Below, piece after piece: positions 8,238-17,209 of a DNA stretch of 64,000 nt. The translations under genes were made by a program, and so were the position numbers. Under the pieces are notes generated by a model. The model was not told the DNA's origin, did no database searches, and worked only from the letters and a program-made list of their open reading frames with translations. The number at the start of each line of letters is the position of its first letter. The stretch's first letter is position 1. The stretch is from an uncultured Clostridia bacterium (GTDB lineage Bacteria > Bacillota > Clostridia > Oscillospirales > Ruminococcaceae). The stretch is from the NCBI GenBank assembly GCA_947627465.1, contig CANQWD010000012.1, positions 17,528 to 81,527 on the forward strand, written 5' to 3'.

Positions 8238-10781
8238 ATGACAAAAATTGAAAAAGCAATATCACAAAGCGGAATTTTTGCCTTTACAATGAGGTATAAG
8301 CCCGATTTTCCAACGGACTTTCACTTTGGCGCAAATCCGTTCTCCAAAGATGAGACCGTGCTTTTCGGAGATATCGTGCACCCCGATGATTTTCAGCCGT
8401 TTTGTGAAATTATCAACGATATCGTAAATCGCCGCGCTGATAATATCAAGGCGCATGCAAGGATCATGTGCGGCGGGGAGTTCAGATGGTTCTATATTTC
8501 GGCAGTTCCGGAATTTACCGAAAATGATCTGCTCGTCGAAATAAACGGAGCGATGTACGATGTGACGGCATATCTCGACTGCGAGAACAACACCGATCCC
8601 GTTATGCGCGAGATTCAGGATAAGTCGAAAGCGGCGTTTCAATCGGCGGAGCACACTCCGCGTCTTACGGATATCCTCGGCGAGGATTATCTGTCGAGAA
8701 TACAGCAGCCTTTCACGTTTATAGAAAATCTGTATTCCGTGATAACGGATGAAAACGGCAGGGTGATCGCCGCCGCGCCGGGGCAGAATCCCGAAATAAA
8801 TCTTAACAAAATGAGTTATCAGCGCAAGAAACATGTGCGGATAAAGCATCAGAACGCAGCCTCTTGGATAATCGCGAGCGAGTCGCCGGAGGCTATCAAT
8901 AAGTGTGTTCCGCTGCTGGATACAATGGTGCAGACGCTTTCCGAGATCGCTAACGGTTATATAGTCATAAGCGAGGAAATGGAAAACTCGCAGAACGCGA
9001 ACAAGCTGCTTGGTCAGAATTTCGAGGATCAGATATTGGTAAACAACATCTACTCGCTGATATTGCAAAGCAAGGACACCACTACCGCGTTTGCAAGCGT
9101 GATACCGCTTATCAAGGAATATTTCGGCTTGGACGATCTTATCTTCTGCGCCGACGCTCAGCGTCCCGTTAAAGTATATCGCTGGGATGAGAGCGGCGCC
9201 ATAATCCCGATGACATCAAACAATGCCCGAAATGACGAGATCGACAGAAAGCTTGAAAACGACGCGGTGGTTTGTGTGAATGAAAGCGACCTTCGGTTTA
9301 TCGGGTCGGGTAAAAACAGAAGCTTCGCCATGTCGAGAATTTATGAAAACGGCGTAACGCGCGGCGTTATCGTGTTCATATCGAGGACAGTTGGAAGAAC
9401 TTGGACAAATCGCGACCGCAAGGCTATCCGCAGCGTGACGCAGATAATGTCGACGGTGATCTACCGTTCCTTTGTGGAAAACGAGCTTGCTGTGTCGCAG
9501 GAGCATTTGTTAAGGCTGGCTTATTACAACACCACTACGGGAATTCCGAACAGAAGCGCGTTCGAGCGCGATTTCCGCGAACTTATATCCGGCGGAAAGA
9601 CAGGGGCTGTGGTATCCGTTGAGATTTCCAATCTTAAGGAGCTTTCGGAAATCTATTCCTGCCGATACGCCGACGAGGTGACGCGCAGTATAGCCGAATA
9701 CATCTCCGCTATCCGTACCGAGAGCGAAAAGAAGATATATATGTTCTCCAACGATATTCTGTTCGTAACGCTGGACGGCGCGGCTCGGGAGGACGCGGTG
9801 TCGTTGGCGCAGTCCATACTGTTCAAGTTCCGTTCGCCATGGTATTTAAACGACAACGAAAATCAGCTTGACATTTACGCCGGGGTAAGTCTGTTTCCGA
9901 TCGACGCGGACTGCGTTCCGGACTGCGTTCGAGTTGCCACGAAAACGCTTCGTCTCGCCAAGGAAAGAAATTTCCACGACGCGGTGTGCTATTCAAACGA
10001 TCTCGAGGAAAAACTCGACGACAATCAGCGTGTAAAGAAGCTGATAACGGATTCGGCGGAACATGAGTTCAAGGGCTTCTACTACCTTTATACCCCCATT
10101 TTGGACGTGACCGACGGTTCTCTTACCGCCTGCGAGGCGCATCTGTTTTGGAGCAACGGCGATATAATAGTCTCGCGCGACAGATTTTTGCCGATCATTG
10201 ACCGTATGAACGTGTCTTTCGACCTTCACAAGTTCGCGCTGAACAGAATATGCGAACTTTGCTCGGAGGTTCGCGCGAACGGTGTTCCGAATTTTAAGGT
10301 GAGCTACACTATTCCCGAGAATATCCTGAATTCCGAGAACTGTCTGCTGATACTCAGGGAAACGCTGCTGAAATACTCGCTGCCGCATGACGCGGTTGCT
10401 GTGGAGGTCTCCGAGAGCGATCATACAATGCTGTCAACAAGCAGCACTCTGCGATCGATGTCCAAGCTCGGAATGTCTGTCGTAGCCGACGACAAGGGTG
10501 AGAATTTCTTTACGGGCGCGTTTCTCGATAATCCGTATATCAACGTGATCATGCTTAGGGCGCGCCGCTTGAGCGACGACCCCGTAGCGGCTTCGTTTGT
10601 GCAGTCGCTTATTGACAAAGCGCATGACAAGGGAATGAGGGTTTGCGTTAAGGGCGTTGACAATGAGAAAGCTCTTGAATACACAAAACATTTCGGCGCG
10701 GATATGTATCAGGGCATTGTGAATTGCCGACCGCTTCATACGACGGAATTTATCAAGAAAATGGTTATCTCTCAGGTTTGA
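8238..10781 (+). CDS. Multidomain protein with degenerate GGDEF and EAL domains
   Basis: 847 residues, no membrane helix. A PAS-like N-terminus (about 1-120) and a GAF-like region (about 258-414) precede a GGDEF fold (about 428-590; YNTTTGIPNRSAFERDF is the conserved entry helix) and an EAL fold (about 600-845). Catalytic signatures are lost: the GG[DE]EF loop reads FSNDI, EALLRW has become CEAHLFW, the DDFG loop reads ADDKGENFF and the Glu of EGVE is replaced in KGVDNEKAL. Only GADMYQGIVNCRPL resembles a normal EAL C-terminus. It probably does not make or cleave c-di-GMP and may be an effector or scaffold. It is monocistronic between its own promoter and a strong terminator. Confidence 0.88.
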   Translation: MTKIEKAISQSGIFAFTMRYKPDFPTDFHFGANPFSKDETVLFGDIVHPDDFQPFCEIINDIVNRRADNIKAHARIMCGGEFRWFYISAVPEFTENDLLVEINGAMYDVTAYLDCENNTDPVMREIQDKSKAAFQSAEHTPRLTDILGEDYLSRIQQPFTFIENLYSVITDENGRVIAAAPGQNPEINLNKMSYQRKKHVRIKHQNAASWIIASESPEAINKCVPLLDTMVQTLSEIANGYIVISEEMENSQNANKLLGQNFEDQILVNNIYSLILQSKDTTTAFASVIPLIKEYFGLDDLIFCADAQRPVKVYRWDESGAIIPMTSNNARNDEIDRKLENDAVVCVNESDLRFIGSGKNRSFAMSRIYENGVTRGVIVFISRTVGRTWTNRDRKAIRSVTQIMSTVIYRSFVENELAVSQEHLLRLAYYNTTTGIPNRSAFERDFRELISGGKTGAVVSVEISNLKELSEIYSCRYADEVTRSIAEYISAIRTESEKKIYMFSNDILFVTLDGAAREDAVSLAQSILFKFRSPWYLNDNENQLDIYAGVSLFPIDADCVPDCVRVATKTLRLAKERNFHDAVCYSNDLEEKLDDNQRVKKLITDSAEHEFKGFYYLYTPILDVTDGSLTACEAHLFWSNGDIIVSRDRFLPIIDRMNVSFDLHKFALNRICELCSEVRANGVPNFKVSYTIPENILNSENCLLILRETLLKYSLPHDAVAVEVSESDHTMLSTSSTLRSMSKLGMSVVADDKGENFFTGAFLDNPYINVIMLRARRLSDDPVAASFVQSLIDKAHDKGMRVCVKGVDNEKALEYTKHFGADMYQGIVNCRPLHTTEFIKKMVISQV

Positions 10782-10797
10782 GAGTTTTGTAAAAAAA

Positions 10798-10829
10798 GCC
10801 GAAGATTTTAAGAAAATCTTCGGCTTTTT
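10798..10829 (+). terminator. Rho-independent terminator
   Basis: GCCGAAGATTTT stem with an aaga loop and complementary AAAATCTTCGGC followed by TTTTT. Confidence 0.93.
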
Positions 10830-10878
10830 ATATGTTTTGGCGAAATTTTACCTTTGTTGTTTTTTCGCTCAAAATCTA

Positions 10879-10907
10879 TTGAAATTAGCGAAAAAAAGGT
10901 ATATAAT
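10879..10907 (+). promoter_or_regulatory. Promoter for the rodA-like gene
   Basis: TTGAAA and TATAAT with a 17-nt spacer, about 95 nt before the start codon. Confidence 0.7.
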
Positions 10908-10929
10908 AGAATTGTATGAGATTTGAAGA

Positions 10930-10975
10930 TTTACGGCAAACTGCGGCTTGAGCGCGGTGTTGCCTTAAAATATCG
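10930..10975. repeat. Short degenerate derivative of the family 1 element
   Basis: GCGCGGTGTTGCCTTAA matches the family 1 right end; the left part (TTACGGCAAACTGCGG) is a mutated complement. It forms a small hairpin in the rodA leader. Confidence 0.5.
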
Positions 10976-11001
10976 CTTTTGAAATATTATATGGGAGCAA
11001 A

Positions 11002-12144
11002 ATGAAAACTGTTTTAAACTATTTGTGGCGGCATTTTAAGCATGTCGATAAGGTGCTGCCCGTGATATGTCTCGTTATCACCGCGTTCGACATCTTTTTG
11101 ATGAACATGATGGTTAAAACAGGCACTATCGACGGGCGCACCGCGAAAGTGCAGCTCGCCGCCGCGGTGATCGGTATCGTAGGCGCGTTTATCATAAGTT
11201 TTATAGACTACAAATTCATTTCGAAATATTGGTTTGTGTACGCGCCAATCGCGCTGATACTACAGCTTATGCTGTTTATACCGTCGCTTACGATCCAAGT
11301 TGACGACGATATGAACTGGCTGAAGATCGGAAGCTTTTCAATGCAGCCGTCCGAGGTTTTGAAATTCGTGTTCATAATCACGCTTGCGACACACATCTCG
11401 AGGCTTGGCGACAAGATAAATTCATTCAAGCACTTGCTGCTTGTGATGGCGCACGGACTGTTTCCCGTCGCGCTGATTATGGTTCAGGGCGACGCAGGCA
11501 GCGCACTGGTGTTTTTGTTTATTTTTCTGTGTATGCTGTTTATGGGCGGGCTTTCGTGGAAATACCTGCTGGCGGGTTTAGCGTGCGTGCCCGTAATAGG
11601 CTACGTTGCGTGGAATTTCATAATGCAGGATCATCACCGAAAGCGCTTTCTGATACTGTTCGATAAGGAAATGCAGCAGCAGGAGATCCAACGCGACTAT
11701 TATCAGCAGTATCGAGGGACGATAGCGTTAGGCTCGGGGCAGCTCAAGGGTCTGGGTTTTAACGCGGAAAACTACACCGAGACCGCATATCTGGAGAATG
11801 ATTACGTGTTCGCTTACATCGGAATGACGCTCGGGTTTATCGGCTGTATGGCTGTGGTGATAGCGCTCGCGACATTGTGTCTGAAGCTGCTGTCGAACGC
11901 TTCGGGCGCGCCCGATTTCCTCGGCAAGCTTATTTGCGTGGGCGTTTTTGCGATGACGTTCTTCCACAGCGTAATAAACATCGGAATGGTTCTTTCGGTA
12001 GTGCCCGTTATCGGAATTCCGCTGCCGTTTTTAAGTCAAGGCGGCACATCAATGATGATGATGCATTTTTGTATAGGCTTGGTGCTGTCCGTGTCCTGTC
12101 ACCGCGAAAAGCCGAAGCACATGTTCTACACCGAAAAAGACTGA
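11002..12144 (+). CDS. rodA: SEDS-family peptidoglycan glycosyltransferase (RodA/FtsW type)
   Basis: Integral membrane enzyme polymerising lipid II with a partner class B penicillin-binding protein. The 380 residues are mostly membrane helices (about ten segments). Family signatures are KIGSFSMQPSEVLKFVFI, QGDAGSALVFLFIF with the Asp of the GD-GSAL motif, RGTIALGSGQLKGLGF, NDYVFAYIGMTLGFIGC and the C-terminal FLSQGGTSMMMM. RodA, FtsW and SpoVE are hard to separate by eye; the short length and lack of a division-gene neighbourhood favour RodA. No partner PBP lies nearby. ATG 11002 follows GGGAG. Confidence 0.9.
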   Translation: MKTVLNYLWRHFKHVDKVLPVICLVITAFDIFLMNMMVKTGTIDGRTAKVQLAAAVIGIVGAFIISFIDYKFISKYWFVYAPIALILQLMLFIPSLTIQVDDDMNWLKIGSFSMQPSEVLKFVFIITLATHISRLGDKINSFKHLLLVMAHGLFPVALIMVQGDAGSALVFLFIFLCMLFMGGLSWKYLLAGLACVPVIGYVAWNFIMQDHHRKRFLILFDKEMQQQEIQRDYYQQYRGTIALGSGQLKGLGFNAENYTETAYLENDYVFAYIGMTLGFIGCMAVVIALATLCLKLLSNASGAPDFLGKLICVGVFAMTFFHSVINIGMVLSVVPVIGIPLPFLSQGGTSMMMMHFCIGLVLSVSCHREKPKHMFYTEKD

Positions 12145-12169
12145 TTTATCTCGGTTTTCGGAAAAATAA

Positions 12170-12218
12170 AGGCAACACCGCACAAAGACCGACCTACGGT
12201 CTTTGTACGGTGCTGCCT
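12170..12218. repeat. 49-bp hairpin derived from family 1 element ends
   Basis: AGGCAACACCGCACAAAGACC is followed by a short loop and GGTCTTTGTACGGTGCTGCCT: the two element ends with the interior deleted. It forms a long hairpin between rodA and galK. Confidence 0.75.
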
Positions 12219-12246
12219 AAAAAAGATCTATTTCAAGGAGCGAGTT

Positions 12247-13500
12247 ATGAGACCCATAGTCAGAAATCTTAAGGACGTTTACCCCGACTCACAGCACGAA
12301 TCGCAGCTTCAGCGTTACAGAGCCGCCGAAATAGGCTTTGCGGAGCATTTCGGCGAACTTCACGAGCACCGCTTTTTCTCAGCGCCCGGGCGCACGGAGA
12401 TCTGCGGCAACCACACCGATCACAACAACGGCAAGGTTTTCGCGGCAAGCGTTGACTTGGACGTTATCGCCGTGGTGGAGCAGACCGACGACGGCTTTGT
12501 TACTATTAAAAGCGAGGGCTTTCCCGAAGATAAAATAGACATAAACGACCTCGACGTGCACGAGGACGAGAAAAATACCTCTGCGTCTCTGATACGCGGT
12601 GTTCTTAAGGGCTTTCGGAAAAACGGACACAAAATAGGCTCTTTCCGCGCTTACACTACCTCCACGGTAATGAAAGGCTCGGGGCTTTCAAGCTCGGCGG
12701 CGTTCGAGGTGCTTGTGGGAACGATACTTACTCATCTTTACAACGGCGGACAGATCTCGCCCGTGAAAATCGCGCAGATATCGCAGTTCGCCGAGAATGT
12801 CTACTTCGGCAAGGCTTCGGGGCTTATGGATCAGATGGCGTGCTCCGTGGGCGGGTTTGTGGCGATTGATTTCAAGGACAACGACATTCCCGTTATCGAA
12901 AGCGTGCCCTGCGACTTCGATAAGTACGAGCACGCGCTTTGCATTGTCGATACCAAGGGTGACCACGCCGATCTTTCGGACGAGTACTCGGCGATACCGA
13001 ACGAGATGAAAGCCATCGCGGGCTTTTTCGACTGCAAGACGCTTCGTTCGCTGTCTCTCCCGGACATAATGCTCAATATAAGCGTTTTGCGCGAGAAATT
13101 CGGCGACCGTGCCGTGCTCCGCGCTATCCACTTCTTCCACGAAAACGAGCGCGTGGAGAAGGTAGTCCACGCGCTCAAAAACGAACAATTCGATAACTTT
13201 TTGCTGTCTGTCAAGGAAAGCGGCGACAGCTCGTTTAAATATTTGCAAAACGTCTACTCAAATTCCGATATCAAAAATCAGTGCTTGTCTATCGGACTTA
13301 ACATTGCCGAAAACACGCTTCACCGCAAGGGCGCGTGCCGCGTTCACGGCGGCGGATTTGCGGGAACAATACAGGCTTTCGTGCCGTTTGAAGCGCTGAA
13401 ACAGTTTCGTATGAATATGGAAAAGGTGTTCGGGATAGGCTCTTGTCATATTTTGTCGATAAGAAACGTCGGCGGCTGCGAAGTGCTTCTCGGCGACTGA
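12247..13500 (+). CDS. galK: Galactokinase
   Basis: GHMP-family kinase making galactose 1-phosphate for the Leloir pathway. The 417 residues contain the galactokinase signature in a Firmicute variant, APGRTEICGNHTDHNNG (the usual Glu before HTD is Asn), the ATP loop VMKGSGLSSSAAFE, the GKASGLMDQMAC block with catalytic Asp and the third GHMP motif CRVHGGGFAGTIQAF. TTCAAGGAG precedes the ATG. No galT or galE is adjacent. The motif variant leaves open a related sugar kinase, but the overall match favours galactokinase. Confidence 0.92.
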   Translation: MRPIVRNLKDVYPDSQHESQLQRYRAAEIGFAEHFGELHEHRFFSAPGRTEICGNHTDHNNGKVFAASVDLDVIAVVEQTDDGFVTIKSEGFPEDKIDINDLDVHEDEKNTSASLIRGVLKGFRKNGHKIGSFRAYTTSTVMKGSGLSSSAAFEVLVGTILTHLYNGGQISPVKIAQISQFAENVYFGKASGLMDQMACSVGGFVAIDFKDNDIPVIESVPCDFDKYEHALCIVDTKGDHADLSDEYSAIPNEMKAIAGFFDCKTLRSLSLPDIMLNISVLREKFGDRAVLRAIHFFHENERVEKVVHALKNEQFDNFLLSVKESGDSSFKYLQNVYSNSDIKNQCLSIGLNIAENTLHRKGACRVHGGGFAGTIQAFVPFEALKQFRMNMEKVFGIGSCHILSIRNVGGCEVLLGD

Positions 13501-13508
13501 CCGAAAAA

Positions 13509-13529
13509 CGCGTTCCCAAAGGGAACGCG
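13509..13529. terminator. Bidirectional hairpin between galK and hflX
   Basis: CGCGTTCCC-aaa-GGGAACGCG, a perfect 9-bp stem between convergent genes. A short A-run precedes it, giving a U-run for the reverse strand only. Confidence 0.7.
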
Positions 13530-13538
13530 CCAATGTCA

Positions 13539-14768
13539 TTAGGTTTCGTACTCGGACATTTGATTTATCAGCGTTTGATCGACAAGCGCGACCGCTTCAA
13601 TGCCGTTTTCAGCGTAGTTTTCGCTGAAAACCTTTCCGTTTTCGCGTATCTTCGCCAAAAGCCCCGCTTTGTCGTAAGGCAAAAGCAGTTTCATTCGGCG
13701 CGAGGTTTGCGGCAAATTCAGTGCGATTTTGCGGAGAAGTTCGTCAATGCCTTGATTATGCAAAGCACTGATTTTAACCGTTTTGTCGTCTGTCGGGATA
13801 TTTTCCGAGAGCAGGTCGCACTTGTTGAGGACAGTCACGACGGGGATTTCCGCCGCACCGAGTTCCGCGAGAGTTTTGAGAGTTACGTCCGCTTTTTCGG
13901 CGGCTTCTGGGTCTGAAACGTCGCAGACGTGGATTATTATGTCCGCGCACGCGGCTTCCTCAAGCGTCGATTTGAACGCTTCCACAAGGTGATGAGGAAG
14001 TCGGCGAATAAGTCCTACGGTGTCGACTAGCAGCAGACTTCGACCGTCGGGAAGTTCTATGGAACGCGCGGTCGGGTCTAAGGTAGCGAAAAGCTTATCC
14101 TCGGCGAGAACGTCAGCGCCCGAAAGCAAATTCAGCAGCGTGGATTTCCCCGCGTTTGTGTAGCCGACTATCGCGCCGACTTGAACACTGTCTTTTTTGC
14201 GGCGTTCGCGGGAGTAGCCGCGCCGCTTTTCGAGTTCGCGAAGCTCCTCGGAGAGCTTGTCGATACGGCGGCGAATGTGACGGCGGTCGGTTTCGAGTTG
14301 GGTCTCGCCCGGACCGCGCGTGCCTATGCCGCCGCCTAAACGGGAAAGGCTTGCACCGATACCCATAAGTCGCGGCAGACGGTACTTCAACTGCGCGAGT
14401 TCTACCTGTAATTTACCCTCTGCTGAACGCGCTCTCGCCGCGAAAATGTCTAAAATCAGCATTGTACGGTCGATAGTGCGAACGTCCGTTTTGTCCTCGA
14501 TATTGCGTATCTGCGCGGCGGTGAGTTCGCAGTCGAAAATTAGGAGCGTCGCGCCGTGGTTTTGGCAGAGTTCCGTTAATTCGTCGAGCTTGCCCTCGCC
14601 AATAACGGTCGCCGGCTCGTACTTCTCGCGTTTTTGGATAACCCGCGCTATCTCCTCCGCGCCCGCCGTTTTCGCAAGTTCGGAAAGCTCGTCAATCGAG
14701 CTTTCAACGTCGTATTCGCCGACGTCGGCGGATACTAAAATTGCTTTTTCAATTGTTTTTTCTTGCAT
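13539..14768 (-). CDS. hflX: GTPase HflX
   Basis: Ribosome-associated GTPase that splits stalled 70S ribosomes and may act on RNA under stress. Of 409 residues the N-terminal HflX domain holds TVIGEGKLDEL, RTIDRTMLILDIFAARARSA and GIGTRGPGETQLETDRR, followed by a coiled segment. The G domain (about 200-365) has G1 GYTNAGKST, G3 DTVGL and G4 NKCD. The GTPase C-terminal segment is short. It is monocistronic on the reverse strand with its own consensus promoter. Confidence 0.96.
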   Translation of the reverse strand: MQEKTIEKAILVSADVGEYDVESSIDELSELAKTAGAEEIARVIQKREKYEPATVIGEGKLDELTELCQNHGATLLIFDCELTAAQIRNIEDKTDVRTIDRTMLILDIFAARARSAEGKLQVELAQLKYRLPRLMGIGASLSRLGGGIGTRGPGETQLETDRRHIRRRIDKLSEELRELEKRRGYSRERRKKDSVQVGAIVGYTNAGKSTLLNLLSGADVLAEDKLFATLDPTARSIELPDGRSLLLVDTVGLIRRLPHHLVEAFKSTLEEAACADIIIHVCDVSDPEAAEKADVTLKTLAELGAAEIPVVTVLNKCDLLSENIPTDDKTVKISALHNQGIDELLRKIALNLPQTSRRMKLLLPYDKAGLLAKIRENGKVFSENYAENGIEAVALVDQTLINQMSEYET

Positions 14769-14823
14769 TTAAATTCCTCCTTTGTGATTTTTAATCTTGG
14801 ATTGAGGAATGAGTAACTTATAT

Positions 14824-14852
14824 ATTATATCACATCATTATTTATTTGTCAA
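14824..14852 (-). promoter_or_regulatory. Consensus promoter for hflX
   Basis: Read on the reverse strand: TTGACA, 17 nt, TATAAT, about 55 nt before the hflX start. Confidence 0.85.
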
Positions 14853-14872
14853 GATGAAAGGGGCAAATAACT

Positions 14873-15457
14873 ATGGAATATTCAAAAGGTTATGTTTACG
14901 AACTTATGGACAAGGGCGGTCCCACCGACTGCCGCGAACCGTACTTTAAAGAGGCTGTGGACGAAATGATGAGGGCGCGGACGCTCTGCGCGAAAGCGAA
15001 CGCGGTACTCCCAAACGACCCCTCTTACGTTAAGTATTTGGAGGAACTGTTCGGGTGCGATTTGTCGCAAAACCGCATTCTCACGCCGTTTATCTGCGAT
15101 TTCGGAAACCGCGTGAAGTTCGGCAAGGGCGTGTTTATCAATCACTCCGCGATACTCTCCGCTTCGGGCGGCATTGAGTTCGAGGACGGCGTGTCGCTTG
15201 CTCCCGCGGTGCATATTGCTACGATAAACCACGACTTCAACGAACGGCATTCGAAATATACTTACGGAAAAGTGCTGATAAAGAAAAACGCGTGGATAGG
15301 TATGGGCGCGACTATCTGCTCCGGCGTGACTATCGGCGAATACGCGGTTGTCGGCGCGGGCGCTGTCGTTACTAAGGATATTCCCGACTACGCGGTCGCG
15401 GTCGGCTCTCCCGCCAAAGTTATTAAATATATGGACCCCAACGAGCAGAAAGAATGA
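14873..15457 (+). CDS. Sugar O-acetyltransferase, left-handed beta-helix family
   Basis: Cytosolic acetyl-CoA-dependent acetyltransferase of the maltose/galactoside acetyltransferase group (Maa/LacA/NodL). The 194 residues start with the Maa-type helical cap (about 1-60) and continue as hexapeptide repeats: FGNRVKFGKGVFINHSAI, the catalytic-His segment HIATINHDF and GVTIGEYAVVGAGAVVTKDI, ending VGSPAKVIK. The acceptor sugar cannot be told from sequence. The stop overlaps the next ATG (ATGA), so it is coupled to the 80-residue gene. Confidence 0.9.
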   Translation: MEYSKGYVYELMDKGGPTDCREPYFKEAVDEMMRARTLCAKANAVLPNDPSYVKYLEELFGCDLSQNRILTPFICDFGNRVKFGKGVFINHSAILSASGGIEFEDGVSLAPAVHIATINHDFNERHSKYTYGKVLIKKNAWIGMGATICSGVTIGEYAVVGAGAVVTKDIPDYAVAVGSPAKVIKYMDPNEQKE

Positions 15458-15696
15458 TAGACGTGGTTTACAACGGGCAAAGGCTCACGCTCACGCGCTT
15501 TTGGGCGAACGGCGAACCTTGCCTTTGGATAAAAAGCCCTGAACAGAGAAATATCCCGAAAATGGAGTTTGTCGGCGGTTATCCCGATGAATATTGCATT
15601 TTTATAAAGAACCTCACAGCGGAGGAGCTTGCGCACGTTACTTTGCCCGACGGCTCTTTAATAAATATAAACCAAGAAATCGAACAGTTAAAATAA
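15454..15696 (+). CDS. Hypothetical protein, 80 aa
   Basis: Not recognised. Starts at the ATGA overlap with the acetyltransferase stop, so it is probably translationally coupled. Soluble and acidic toward the end (LININQEIEQLK), with a WANGEPCLWI segment. It lies between the acetyltransferase and nadB, with 19 nt to the nadB start. Confidence 0.7.
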   Translation: MIDVVYNGQRLTLTRFWANGEPCLWIKSPEQRNIPKMEFVGGYPDEYCIFIKNLTAEELAHVTLPDGSLININQEIEQLK

Positions 15697-15715
15697 ACCG
15701 AAAAGAGTGGAAATT

Positions 15716-17209
15716 ATGAAATTCAAAAGATTTGACGTTCTGATTGTCGGCACGGGGATAAGCGGCATTTACGCGGCTTTGAACCTATCTCCCGATTTGA
15801 AGATTTTAATGCTCTCAAAGCGCGAGCTTACTTTGTGTAACTCCGCGCTGGCGCAGGGCGGAGTGGCGGCTGTTATGGATCCGTCCAACGACGACTACGA
15901 ACTCCACATCAAGGACACGCTTATCGCGGGGCAGTACAAAAACAACCTCGACAATGTCAAGATACTTGTACAGCAAGGGCCCAAGGACGTGGAGCGCCTT
16001 GTCGAGAAGTACGGCGTGGACTTCGACCGCAATGAGGACGGCTCTCTCGCTCTCACTTTAGAGGGCGGTCACTCGCGGCGGCGTATCGCTCACCACAAGG
16101 ACACAACGGGCTTTGAGATAGAAACGTCGCTTATCGAACAGGTTCAAAAACTCACGAACGTCACCGTTATCAACAACTCCGTGCTTTGCCGTTTGGAGCG
16201 TTCCGACGAGATGTTTTTCGCGGACGTGATAGTTGACAATGTCGAGGGCGGCAAAAAGGATCACGAATATTACTGCGCGGACAGCGTAATTCTGGCGACG
16301 GGCGGTATCGGGCGCGTTTACGATTTCACGACAAACTCCGCTATCGCAACGGGCGACGGAATTCAGTTAGCTTACAATCTCGGTGCGGAAATCAAGAATT
16401 TAAGTTACATTCAGTTCCACCCGACCGCTTTCGCCGACAAGAAAAACCGCGAGTGCTTTCTTATTTCCGAAGCCGTGCGCGGCGAGGGCGCGTATCTCCT
16501 GAACTGCAATAAAGAGCGTTTTATGCCGCGCTATGAACCCGAACGCAAGGAACTTGCTCCCCGTGACGTTGTTTCCAACTGTATTATGGAAGAACAAAAG
16601 GCAACGGGTTCGGACGAGTTCTGGCTCGATATTTCGCATAAGGACACGGATTTCATCAAGAACCGCTTCCCGATGATATATAATAAAGTCCTCGAAAAGG
16701 GCTACGATATGACGAAAGAGTCGATACCCATTTACCCGTGTCAGCACTATCTTATGGGCGGAATAAACGTCGACGGCAAGGGCGCGACAAATATCGCGGG
16801 ACTGTACGCGGCGGGCGAATGCTCACACACGGGCGTTCACGGGGCGAACCGTTTGGCGTCCAACTCGCTTTTGGAGGCTCTGGTGTTCTCGCGCCTTATC
16901 GCCGAGGACATCAACGCGCACAAGAAAACAGATGTCCGCACTGAGGTCGATTACCCCATGAGCGCTCCCGACGGCAAGCCGTTACCGCATGGTATCCGCA
17001 CCGAAGTTCGCCATATTATGCAGAAAGCGTACTTTGTTCACCCGAATTACGGCGAAGCGGAAAAGGGGCTTCAGCGCATTACAGAACTTAAAGAACAGCT
17101 TGACAACAGCGGTTATGCGATAACGCCCGAATTTGTTGAAACAAAATCGCTTGTCACTTGTGCATATATAATTCTTAAAGAGGTAATGGAAAGGAAAAAT
17201 GAAAAATGA
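15716..17209 (+). CDS. nadB: L-aspartate oxidase
   Basis: FAD enzyme converting L-aspartate to iminoaspartate, the first step of de novo NAD synthesis; anaerobes use fumarate as electron acceptor. The 497 residues show the dinucleotide-binding LIVGTGISGIYAALNL, ALAQGGVAAVMD, EGGHSRRRIAHHKDTTG and the flavoprotein block GVHGANRLASNSLLEAL, with the FumR/SdhA-type C-terminal helical domain. Start ATG 15716 follows AAAAGAG; a GTG at 15707 is the alternative. The nadC start overlaps its stop. Quinolinate synthase (nadA), usual in this operon, is not in the window. Confidence 0.95.
   Translation: MKFKRFDVLIVGTGISGIYAALNLSPDLKILMLSKRELTLCNSALAQGGVAAVMDPSNDDYELHIKDTLIAGQYKNNLDNVKILVQQGPKDVERLVEKYGVDFDRNEDGSLALTLEGGHSRRRIAHHKDTTGFEIETSLIEQVQKLTNVTVINNSVLCRLERSDEMFFADVIVDNVEGGKKDHEYYCADSVILATGGIGRVYDFTTNSAIATGDGIQLAYNLGAEIKNLSYIQFHPTAFADKKNRECFLISEAVRGEGAYLLNCNKERFMPRYEPERKELAPRDVVSNCIMEEQKATGSDEFWLDISHKDTDFIKNRFPMIYNKVLEKGYDMTKESIPIYPCQHYLMGGINVDGKGATNIAGLYAAGECSHTGVHGANRLASNSLLEALVFSRLIAEDINAHKKTDVRTEVDYPMSAPDGKPLPHGIRTEVRHIMQKAYFVHPNYGEAEKGLQRITELKEQLDNSGYAITPEFVETKSLVTCAYIILKEVMERKNEK

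Noticed and set aside
11002..12144. Assignment as FtsW or SpoVE
   Set aside because: Cannot be excluded, but the short length and lack of division or sporulation neighbours favour RodA.
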